From positions 1 through 64,000 of the forward strand of contig JAJFFD010000168.1 in the NCBI GenBank assembly GCA_021776805.1: a stretch of DNA of 64,000 nt, in the 5' to 3' direction. The translations under genes were made by a program, and so were the position numbers. Below are positions 52,526 through 59,801 of the stretch, in pieces (positions within the stretch are counted from its first letter, which is position 1; every line of letters starts with the position of its first letter). The notes under the pieces are model-generated. The model did not search any database, was not told the origin of the DNA, and saw only the letters and a program-made list of their open reading frames with translations. The DNA comes from Planctomycetota bacterium (GTDB lineage Bacteria > Planctomycetota > UBA1135 > UBA2386).

Positions 52526-53416
52526 ATGGAATCCCCGGACATCTTCGAAGAATTGGTGCGACTGCGCCGAGAGGGCATCCCCGCTGCCCTGGCCACCATC
52601 GTCGGCACCCGTGGCTCGACTCCCGGCCGCGAGTCCATGCGCCTACTGGTCCTCGAGGACGGCACATTTCTGGGCACGGTCGGCGGGGGCTGCTTGGAGG
52701 CTGAGGTCTACGATGCGGCCCTCGAGGTCATTCGCGAGGAGCTGCCGCGCAGCATCAAGTTCAAGCTGACGGAGAGCGATGCCTTCGATTCTGGCCTGCT
52801 CTGTGGCGGCGAAGTGAGCATCTTCATCGAGCCTGTGACGACGCCGAGCCTGTGGATCTTCGGCGGGGGTCACATCAGCAAGGCCCTGGTCACCATGGCG
52901 AGCATGGCGGGATTTCGGGTGACTGTTTGTGACGACCGTGAGCGCTACGCGAGCCCTGAGCGCTTCCCAGAGGCTGCCAGGGTTCTGGCCCTCGAGATGA
53001 GCGAATGTGTCGAGAGACTGCCCCTGGGGATGAATAGCTACCTTGTGGTGGCCACCCGTGGACATGCTCAGGATGGCCAGGTTTTGGCGGCCCTGGCCAA
53101 GCGCATCGAGTCTGCCCAGGCGCCGCGTTTTCTGGGCATGATCGGCAGTAAGACCAAGAAGGCCGTGCTCTTCCGTCAACTTCGCGAACAAGGGGTGGCT
53201 GAGGACTTCCTGGCTCGGGTCCGGAGTCCCGTGGGCCTCTGCCTGGGCGGCCGCAGTCATGAGGAGATTGCCGTAGCTATTGTTGGTGAATTGATTTCGG
53301 TTCGCCGTCTGGGTGTGGATGCAGACCAGGCCTGGAGAGATCGAAAACGCAGTGACATCCCCAGGGCAAAGACCAGCGAGGGTGGTGCTTCGCCAGCAAT
53401 GGACGCGGCTGGCTGA
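52526..53416 (+). CDS. XdhC/CoxI-family molybdenum-hydroxylase accessory protein
   Basis: 296 aa from ATG 52526. N-terminal XdhC_CoxI domain 'IPAALATIVGTRGSTPGRESMRLLVLEDG' and 'GTVGGGCLEAEVYDAA', then a Rossmann domain 'LWIFGGGHISKALVTMASMAGFRVTVCDDR' with 'RFLGMIGSKTKKAVLFRQLREQG'. Such proteins deliver a sulfurated Mo cofactor to xanthine dehydrogenase-like enzymes; none is encoded in this window. Same strand and close to the neighbouring genes. Confidence 0.88.
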   Translation: MESPDIFEELVRLRREGIPAALATIVGTRGSTPGRESMRLLVLEDGTFLGTVGGGCLEAEVYDAALEVIREELPRSIKFKLTESDAFDSGLLCGGEVSIFIEPVTTPSLWIFGGGHISKALVTMASMAGFRVTVCDDRERYASPERFPEAARVLALEMSECVERLPLGMNSYLVVATRGHAQDGQVLAALAKRIESAQAPRFLGMIGSKTKKAVLFRQLREQGVAEDFLARVRSPVGLCLGGRSHEEIAVAIVGELISVRRLGVDADQAWRDRKRSDIPRAKTSEGGASPAMDAAG

Positions 53417-53522
53417 ACCGAGCCAGCGCGGCACCGTTGCCAGTCTTGCCCAGGCAGGGCATGATCCTCGGAATACCCCTCTTACTTTCCCACTCGCGTT
53501 CCCAAGAGCTCCTGAGACGAGC

Positions 53523-54557
53523 ATGAAAAAGGCCCTTAGCACCACCCTTCTCGCCCTGATTGTTAGCCCACTCGCTGCCCAGAAGGATCGCATCCAATGG
53601 ACGGACGGCACGATAACCGATCGCTGTGTGGTGACGGCCTTCAGCCTCCATGAGATCAAGTACCGCAAGGGTGGACAGGATGAGGTTGCGCCCAGTGACC
53701 GGGTCGGTGACCTGACCATCGAAAAGGTTCGCGATCGTTATAAGCAGGCCTACGGGGCAAGCATGGCGGAGCAGCCGGCGACCTTCTTGCAGATCGCCGA
53801 CGATCGCTTTGCCGACGACCCCTTCCTTGGTCAGTTCGGTTATATCGAGGCCACTCGCCGCTTCATCAAAGCGGGTGATGCGAGTTCGGCGTTCTCAGCT
53901 TTGGATCAGCTCGCGCAGAAGTACCCGACCAGTGGGTTCTTGCCCGACACTTTCACCACCAAGATTCAGCACTACTTGGGTAAGGACAAGGCAGGCGATG
54001 CGGCCAAGGTGGCGTTGCGCTACAAGCAAACGACAGCAGGTCAGGCCTACCCTATGGGCTACCAGATCGAGGCAGACTACTACGAGACGCTTACCTCGGG
54101 TCGGAGTGGAACTCTTCCGCCGAGTCAGGTGCGAGGGAACATGCAGCGTATCTTCAACGAGGCAGGGGCGGATCATCCAGTGATCGCCAACATGGCCCGG
54201 CTGGAGTTGGCTAACTCTCTTCTCGGTGAGAAGAAGTACGATGAAGCCAAGCGCGAGTATGAGGAGATCCTCGACCAGCCAAACCTGGATCAGCGCATCC
54301 GTGGTGGAGCCTGGTATGGGGTTGGGCGGGCGCAGTACGCCGCCGGAAACCCCGGAGCAAAGGAGCATTACCATGATGCCCTGCTCAGCTTCCTGCGAGT
54401 CTACGTCGCAAACCGTGATGCCGACCCAATCGTGGTCGCTGAGGCCCTGGACTATGGTGCCATGGCGGCCGAGAAGTGGGGAGGGACGGATGCCGGGCGC
54501 ATGAACCGCCGACTGAAGACGATCCTTCGCCAGGAGTTTCCGGACTGGGTCAAGTAG
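53523..54557 (+). CDS. Secreted TPR-repeat protein
   Basis: 344 aa from ATG 53523 with a signal peptide ('MKKALSTTLLALIVSPLAAQ'). After a short beta region ('IQWTDGTITDRCVVTAF') TPR-like helices fill the rest ('AFSALDQLAQKYPTSGFLPDTF', 'LELANSLLGEKKYDEAKREYEEIL'). A scaffold or envelope role is likely. Confidence 0.65.
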   Translation: MKKALSTTLLALIVSPLAAQKDRIQWTDGTITDRCVVTAFSLHEIKYRKGGQDEVAPSDRVGDLTIEKVRDRYKQAYGASMAEQPATFLQIADDRFADDPFLGQFGYIEATRRFIKAGDASSAFSALDQLAQKYPTSGFLPDTFTTKIQHYLGKDKAGDAAKVALRYKQTTAGQAYPMGYQIEADYYETLTSGRSGTLPPSQVRGNMQRIFNEAGADHPVIANMARLELANSLLGEKKYDEAKREYEEILDQPNLDQRIRGGAWYGVGRAQYAAGNPGAKEHYHDALLSFLRVYVANRDADPIVVAEALDYGAMAAEKWGGTDAGRMNRRLKTILRQEFPDWVK

Positions 54558-54607
54558 GAGAAGGTAGAGGACGCTCACCGCTCCCCGCCGAAGAGCTTGC
54601 GAGTGGG

Positions 54608-55300
54608 CTGAATGCGGCAGCCTACTGGACTCTCTGGGGTCTGGTCAGTGGCTTCGTCCGGCTCATCTTCCTTCTCCGAGTGGTCAACCGACCCAAGCTG
54701 GAAGGCGCCTTCGTTCTAGTTGCCAATCACAGCTCCTACCTGGACCCGATTCTTCTGGGTGTCTCCATGCCGCGGCGAATGACCTTCTTGATGACGGTCA
54801 TTCATTACCGGAGCCCATTGTTGGGTTGGTTCTACAGGCTCACCCGGTCGATTCCCCTGGCCGTGCACGGAGCGAATCGCGACCCACTTCGCGCGGCCAG
54901 AACGCTTCTTGGTCGAGGCGAGATCCTCAGCCTGTTTCCCGAGGGAGGGCTGACTCGTGATGGCGGTCTCCTACTGGGAAGTCCAGGGGCGGTGTCTCTG
55001 GTCATGGCACAAAAGGTGCCCATCGTACCAGTCGCTATTATCGGAGCGAATGACCTGCTTCCACCCGGGGCCATGCTCCCCAGGTTCAAGCGAGTCGAGA
55101 TCCGCTATGGCCAGCCGATTCTTCCAGAGGAGTTGATTGGCGCTGATGAGATTCCTCGCAAGCAACGTCTCGCTCGAGCCAAGAGACGAATCATGGACAC
55201 CATCGCTGAGCTCGCTGGTAGCACATCGCGCGAGGCGGATCTAGAAGCTCTGCTCGAGGCTCGAAAAGCCTCCAAAAGTCTCAGCTCTCATTCCCTCTAG
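54608..55300 (+). CDS. 1-acylglycerol-3-phosphate acyltransferase-like (PlsC)
   Basis: The acyltransferase has the family's HX4D motif 'VANHSSYLDP', 'FPEGGLTRDG' and 'IVPVAIIGANDLLPPG'. An N-terminal membrane segment ('WTLWGLVSGFVRLIFLLRV') anchors it. The open frame reaches back to GTG 54476 inside the TPR gene. There is no ATG, GTG or TTG between that gene's end and the domain, so I place the start at CTG 54608 (230 aa) with low certainty; GTG 54476 (274 aa) is the alternative. It would acylate lysophosphatidic acid in phospholipid synthesis. Confidence 0.8.
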   Translation: MNAAAYWTLWGLVSGFVRLIFLLRVVNRPKLEGAFVLVANHSSYLDPILLGVSMPRRMTFLMTVIHYRSPLLGWFYRLTRSIPLAVHGANRDPLRAARTLLGRGEILSLFPEGGLTRDGGLLLGSPGAVSLVMAQKVPIVPVAIIGANDLLPPGAMLPRFKRVEIRYGQPILPEELIGADEIPRKQRLARAKRRIMDTIAELAGSTSREADLEALLEARKASKSLSSHSL

Positions 55301-55345
55301 ATTGTCGCCGGGTGGTCCGGCGCGAACAATCTGTCGGAGGGATGC

Positions 55346-55894
55346 GTGGATCAGGCAAGCAGGGACTTTGTCGAGGCCAGTGAAGTAGCTCGTAGGTTTC
55401 TCTCTCGCTGGCGGGATGGCCTTACGCGAAGTCTCAAAGAAGACCTGGTCCAAGAGGCCGCCAGCGAGGCCTGGCGTTGCAGATCGAGTCTGAGGGATCC
55501 GGATCGCTTCTCATCATTCGTGAGAACAATCTCCAGGAGGCTCAGGTACAAAGCGCTTCGCGGAGGGTGGCGACGGTCCATTCGTAGCTTGCAGGATCAT
55601 CTCGAAGAAGTGGAGAGTGGTTCGCCTGGGACTGAAGCGGAGCAAACGATCAGTGTTGGCGGAAGGCCCTGTGAGTTCAGCTGGTTGCTCGAGGAATTAG
55701 GGCCGGTCATGCGCTCCCTGACTGCTCTCAATGAGCAACTGACTAGGAGCTACTACGAGGGCTTTAGCTGCGCCGAGCTCGCCGAGCGCTTCGGACTGGA
55801 GGAGGACTGTGTGAAGGTCCGCCTCTACCGATGCCGGCGCAAGCTACGGAAGGAATTTGAGGGCCGCGTAAGGCGCGCGTCCCTCGGTACGTGA
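55346..55894 (+). CDS. ECF-like RNA polymerase sigma factor
   Basis: 182 aa from GTG 55346. Region 2 is divergent ('LKEDLVQEAASEAWRCRSSLRDPDRFSSFVRTISRRLRYKALRGG') but region 4 is clear ('LTRSYYEGFSCAELAERFGLEEDCVKVRLYRCRRKLRKEF'). A TPR protein gene follows at once; such pairs are common in Planctomycetota, where the partner may regulate or belong to the regulon. Confidence 0.8.
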   Translation: MDQASRDFVEASEVARRFLSRWRDGLTRSLKEDLVQEAASEAWRCRSSLRDPDRFSSFVRTISRRLRYKALRGGWRRSIRSLQDHLEEVESGSPGTEAEQTISVGGRPCEFSWLLEELGPVMRSLTALNEQLTRSYYEGFSCAELAERFGLEEDCVKVRLYRCRRKLRKEFEGRVRRASLGT

Positions 55895-55938
55895 CCGAGT
55901 TCACCGCCTGGCGTGTGACTCAATTCAGGGTGAGAGGA

Positions 55939-56796
55939 ATGAAAAGAAGAATAGATCTGTACCTGTGTGTGCTCTTGTTGAGCCTTTCGACTGGGATTCT
56001 TGCGCAGACGAGTAGCGAGGCATCAACTGCCACAGCGTCCAAGGCCAAGATCAGCGCAGAAGCGAGAACTGCCTTTGCGCAGGCCATGGAGGCCGCCGCC
56101 AGCCTGAAGGGTTTGCGCGGAGCGGAGCGGAAGACCGAGCTTGCCAAGCACGCGGCTCGATACGAAGAGATCGCGGATCGATTCGCCGGTGAGTTCCCTG
56201 CTGCGTCCAGAGCCTGGTATGAGTCTGCTGAGATGTGGCGACGGCAAGGGAACCTGGCGAAGGCCGAGGCTGCCTACCGATCTTCTCTAAGCAAGGACTC
56301 TGGAGCCTTTCGCGCGCGAGCAATCTTCGGGATCGCTCAGATGGAGCGTCGTCAGAAGAAGTTCGAAGCGGCAATCGAGTCCTACAAACTGGTGGCAGGG
56401 ATCCAAGCAGAGAGCAATCGCGCCAACGATTCTCGGCTGTGGATCGCGCGCTGTTGGCGGAGTTTGGAAAAGCCCGAGCTGGCCATGCAGTCTTTCAAGG
56501 CAGCGGTGGAGAAGGCTGCGACTCCCCGACAGGTGATCGTCGCCAGCAATTTCCTGGCGATTGAATTGATCGATCGAGGCGATTTCGATGCGGCTGATGC
56601 TGTTCTCGCGAAGGCTGGAAGCGTGGTGGCCGAGGCTATCGATTCGGGAGCGAAAGGTGCCAAAGGACTCGAGTCGGCTCTCCAATCCATGTCCTCGCGC
56701 CGTGCGTTACAGAAGGCCAGAGACAAGGCCAACGGCAGCGCGGGTGATGCAGTCCAGATGGAGCGCGACCGCAAGAAGGTGAAGAGCCGTCGCTAG
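55939..56796 (+). CDS. Secreted TPR-repeat protein next to ECF factor
   Basis: 285 aa from ATG 55939 (signal peptide 'MKRRIDLYLCVLLLSLSTGILAQ'). The frame also extends back to 55891, overlapping the sigma gene by 4 bp. TPR units are seen in 'AASRAWYESAEMWRRQGNLAKAEAAYRSSLSKD' and 'AQMERRQKKFEAAIESYKLVAGIQ'. The basic C-terminus ends 'RDRKKVKSRR'. It may sense the envelope or be the target of the sigma factor; not shown by sequence. Shares a CTAG stop with ugd. Confidence 0.7.
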   Translation: MKRRIDLYLCVLLLSLSTGILAQTSSEASTATASKAKISAEARTAFAQAMEAAASLKGLRGAERKTELAKHAARYEEIADRFAGEFPAASRAWYESAEMWRRQGNLAKAEAAYRSSLSKDSGAFRARAIFGIAQMERRQKKFEAAIESYKLVAGIQAESNRANDSRLWIARCWRSLEKPELAMQSFKAAVEKAATPRQVIVASNFLAIELIDRGDFDAADAVLAKAGSVVAEAIDSGAKGAKGLESALQSMSSRRALQKARDKANGSAGDAVQMERDRKKVKSRR

Positions 56797-58094
56797 CGAA
56801 CGCCGATGCCGTAGTAGGTAATGCCTGCCTCGCGCATGCGATTGGCATCGAAGATGTTTCGGCCGTCGATGATCACCTGGGACTTCAAGCCCTTCTTGAT
56901 GTCCTCTGGATCGACGTGCCGAAACTCGCTCCACTCGGTAACCAGCACCAGAGCATCCGCTCCATTCAGCGCCTCGAGAGCTGATGCTGCGTAGCCGATC
57001 TTGTCGCCGAGGATGGCCTTGGTTGCTCCCACGGCCTCTGGATCAAAGGCGGTGATGGTGGCGCCATTCGCCATCAGTTTGTCGATGAGCACCAGGCTCG
57101 GAGCCTCGCGCATGTCATCGGTCTTGGGCTTGAATGCGAGACCCCAGAGGGCGAAGTGTTTTCCGCTGAGATCCTTGCCAAAGTGTTGCTCGACCTTCTC
57201 CGCCAGAACCTTTTTTTGGTCGAAGTTCACTTCTTCGACAGCGTTGATGATCTTGGGTTCGTAGTCGTGCTCGTTGGCTGTGCGCACCAGCGCTCGAACA
57301 TCTTTTGGGAAGCATGAACCGCCATAGCCGGCTCCGGCGAAAAGGAATGGGAACCCGATGCGACTATCGGTGCCGATCCCTTTGCGAACTGCGTGGATAT
57401 CCGCGCCTACTCGATCGCAAATCTGGGCCATCTCGTTCATGAACGAAATGCGGGTGGCCAGCATCGAGTTGGCTGCGTACTTGGTCATCTCCGCAGATGC
57501 CGGGTCCATGACCAGGATGGGCTTGCCAGTGCGGACGAAGGGAGCATAGAGGTCGAGCATCACCTTCTTCGCAGCTTCGCTCTCTGTGCCGATGACAACC
57601 CGGTCAGGTTTCATGAAGTCGTCGATCGCCGCGCCTTCCTTCAGAAACTCTGGGTTGCTGACCACATCGAACTCGCGGTCCGTGAGGGCGCTGATCGCGT
57701 CTCGCACCTTCTGGTTGGTGCCCACCGGGACGGTGCTCTTGTTGACCACCACCTTGTAGCTGGTCATGTTCTTGGCGATGGTCTCGGCCACGGCGAGAAC
57801 GAAGCGCAGGTCGGCGCTGCCGTCTTCACCGGCGGGAGTCCCGACTGCGATGAAGCAAACCTTGGCTTCTGAGATCGCCTTGGCAGCATCGGTGCTGAAG
57901 TGGAGGCGACCCTCTTCTACATTGCGGGCGACCAGTTCTTCCAGGCCAGGCTCATAGATCGGGATCTCTCCCTTCATGAGTCGGTCGATCTTGCCCGCAT
58001 CGACATCGACGCAGGTAACCCGATTGCCGGTCTCGGCGAAACAGGTGCCAACGACCAGTCCGACGTATCCAGTGCCTATGACGGCGATCTTCAT
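56793..58094 (-). CDS. ugd: UDP-glucose 6-dehydrogenase
   Basis: 433 aa. NAD fold 'IAVIGTGYVGLVVGTCFAETG', then 'KSTVPVGTNQKVRDAI', 'YAANSMLATRISFMNEMAQ' and the catalytic Cys261 in 'GAGYGGSCFPKDVRAL'. It oxidises UDP-glucose to UDP-glucuronate for surface glycans, consistent with the glycosyltransferase elsewhere in the window. Normal length. Confidence 0.95.
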   Translation of the reverse strand: MKIAVIGTGYVGLVVGTCFAETGNRVTCVDVDAGKIDRLMKGEIPIYEPGLEELVARNVEEGRLHFSTDAAKAISEAKVCFIAVGTPAGEDGSADLRFVLAVAETIAKNMTSYKVVVNKSTVPVGTNQKVRDAISALTDREFDVVSNPEFLKEGAAIDDFMKPDRVVIGTESEAAKKVMLDLYAPFVRTGKPILVMDPASAEMTKYAANSMLATRISFMNEMAQICDRVGADIHAVRKGIGTDSRIGFPFLFAGAGYGGSCFPKDVRALVRTANEHDYEPKIINAVEEVNFDQKKVLAEKVEQHFGKDLSGKHFALWGLAFKPKTDDMREAPSLVLIDKLMANGATITAFDPEAVGATKAILGDKIGYAASALEALNGADALVLVTEWSEFRHVDPEDIKKGLKSQVIIDGRNIFDANRMREAGITYYGIGVR

Positions 58095-58226
58095 CAGGAT
58101 GCTTGTCTTGAGGTTCTCTCAGTTTGATCGGTGAGAGGGGCAGGGACGGTAGCTGTCGACTGCTCCTTCTGCAACTTTCGAGATGCAGGCTAGCTGGGCC
58201 TGACGACATTTGTCTAAGATCACCAC

Positions 58227-58673
58227 ATGCGCCGCTCGGCTAGCCTCCTACTTCTCGGCATTCTCCAGTCCTGTGCCTTACACGGGACTCTGGATACTTT
58301 GGAGATGGAGAGTCCGCCTGCGGAGCTTGGCCGACCGGACTATGTTCGCTATGCGGCGCGGACTGGTTCTTGGATAGGCGGTGTCGCCGGTGCGGTGGTC
58401 TCCATCGGCACCTGGCCAGTTACCTACCCGGTCTCGCAACTGGCCGACGAACCCTTGGGCTACGGCAAGAACGAGTTCATCTTCTTCCCGACCATGCTGC
58501 TCGCGTCGACCGGGCATTTCATCCTGGGCGCACCCCTCGACCTGGTCGATTGGTTGTTTCGGCGTGCGTGGATCGATGAGCCTGCACCTGTTGACTACGA
58601 GTACACCCCGCAGCCTCCGCCTGCTCCCCTAGTCGTGCCAGACAGAGTTCCGGCCGCTGAGGGCAAGTTATAG
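58227..58673 (+). CDS. Small lipoprotein, unknown
   Basis: 148 aa with lipobox 'LLLLGILQSC'. The mature part has two Gly/Ala-rich hydrophobic stretches ('GSWIGGVAGAVVSIGTWPVTYPV', 'TMLLASTGHFILGAPLDLVDWLF') and a Pro-rich tail ('YTPQPPPAPLVV'). No family recognised. Confidence 0.65.
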   Translation: MRRSASLLLLGILQSCALHGTLDTLEMESPPAELGRPDYVRYAARTGSWIGGVAGAVVSIGTWPVTYPVSQLADEPLGYGKNEFIFFPTMLLASTGHFILGAPLDLVDWLFRRAWIDEPAPVDYEYTPQPPPAPLVVPDRVPAAEGKL

Positions 58674-58720
58674 GACTCGGAGGCCTGGTCTCGGCCAGTG
58701 TCGTAACTGAGGAGAGCCTT

Positions 58721-59284
58721 ATGAAACTCAAGTTGAGTCCCCTTCTTCTCCTGCTGCTGTCTTCACTGCCCTGCGGTTACCTGGCGCTCGAATGGCCTAC
58801 GAGAGCGGTCACGCCGGTGACTGTCATCCTGCTGCGGCACGCTGAAGACTTGGATGATGGTGTTGAACGGGATCCTCTGCTCTCTCCCGCAGGTGAGGAG
58901 CGCGCTCGCGTCTTGCAGCGCCTGCTGTCCAAGTCCAAGTTGACTCACCTCTTTGCGAGCCAGTTCCAGCGAACTCAGGCACTCCTGCGTCCGATCGCCG
59001 CGGCTCATGACCTCGATCTGCAGGTCATTCCGGCCAACGAGACTCGGAAGCAACTCGAGACCTTGCGCGGGCTCGAAGCGGGTTCCATCGCTGTCGTCGC
59101 AGGTCACAGCAATACTGTCCCTCAGATGGTCAAAGCCCTCGGCGGGGACTTGGAGGAGCTGACCGCGCGCGGGCACTTCGATGAAGACAGCTATGACCGA
59201 CTGGTCTGGCTGACTTTGCCTGTGGGCGAGGAGTCCCTGACCCAGGCCATAGAGATCCGCTACGGCGCCCCGAGCGACGGCTAG
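58721..59284 (+). CDS. Exported SixA-like histidine phosphatase
   Basis: 187 aa with an N-terminal signal or anchor ('LLLLLLSSLPCGYLALEWP'). The phosphohistidine motif is 'VILLRHAED' and the second His is in 'VVAGHSNTVP'. 'LFASQFQRTQALLRPIA' is the family substrate helix. Most SixA proteins are cytoplasmic; the export signal suggests an extracytoplasmic phosphatase. An inverted repeat lies just after the stop. Confidence 0.78.
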   Translation: MKLKLSPLLLLLLSSLPCGYLALEWPTRAVTPVTVILLRHAEDLDDGVERDPLLSPAGEERARVLQRLLSKSKLTHLFASQFQRTQALLRPIAAAHDLDLQVIPANETRKQLETLRGLEAGSIAVVAGHSNTVPQMVKALGGDLEELTARGHFDEDSYDRLVWLTLPVGEESLTQAIEIRYGAPSDG

Positions 59285-59301
59285 TTGACGCCCCAGCGTA
59301 G

Positions 59302-59322
59302 ACTGGCGGGCGCTTCGCCAGT
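59302..59322 (+). terminator. Weak hairpin after the SixA-like gene
   Basis: ACTGGCG and CGCCAGT form a 7-bp stem with a 7-nt loop, 17 nt after the stop. No T tract follows, so a terminator role is only possible. Confidence 0.35.
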
Positions 59323-59506
59323 TCGCTATACCTCTACCCGGAAATTATTCCCGGAGCGACGTAAGCCTTGATCCGGGAAAGCCCTAGGGTGGCCAAGGCC
59401 CCGGAGTCCGGCAGATCTAGGTAACATCGGTTTCTCGGGATAGGATTCTCCACTGGTTCGCGGGCTACCTCCCCGCCGCCAGCAGGCCTTTCCGTGGGCA
59501 AGCACC

Positions 59507-59602
59507 ATGCAAAAGAGGATCGTCCTCAGACTTGGATTTCAGGTGGTGATCATCTTGTTGGTCATCGGCGCCACGTATCTGGCAGTCTTCTATCCTGACT
59601 GA
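59507..59602 (+). CDS. 31-aa predicted membrane peptide
   Basis: ATG 59507 to TGA 59602 encodes a short basic N-terminus ('MQKRIVLRL') followed by one hydrophobic helix ('VVIILLVIGATYLAVFYPD'). It lies in a 405-bp gap before the tRNA that otherwise holds only a weak hairpin. No strong ribosome binding site. The hydrophobic run is striking, but conservation is untested. Confidence 0.35.
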   Translation: MQKRIVLRLGFQVVIILLVIGATYLAVFYPD

Positions 59603-59689
59603 ACCCTCATCTGCAGATGGGCAGGGACTATGCTCCGCCAGCAAGGAGCATGAACTGGCGGATGCCAGTGGCTAGGATCTCAGCTTCCT

Positions 59690-59766
59690 GCGCCCGTAGC
59701 TCAGCTGGTTAGAGCGCCTGGTTTACACCCAGGAGGTCGCCTGTTCGAATCAGGCCGGGCGTACCA
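59690..59766 (+). tRNA. tRNA-Val (anticodon TAC)
   Basis: 77 nt with a full cloverleaf: acceptor GCGCCCG/CGGGCGT (one G-U), D arm GCTC...GAGC, anticodon stem CCTGG/CCAGG with loop TTTACAC (anticodon TAC), variable AGGTC, T arm GCCTG/CAGGC with TTCGAAT, discriminator A and encoded CCA. No flanking integration repeat was seen. Confidence 0.95.
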
Positions 59767-59801
59767 GCCTCTACCTCCTGCTCGCGGGCATGGCCTGCTA
59801 G

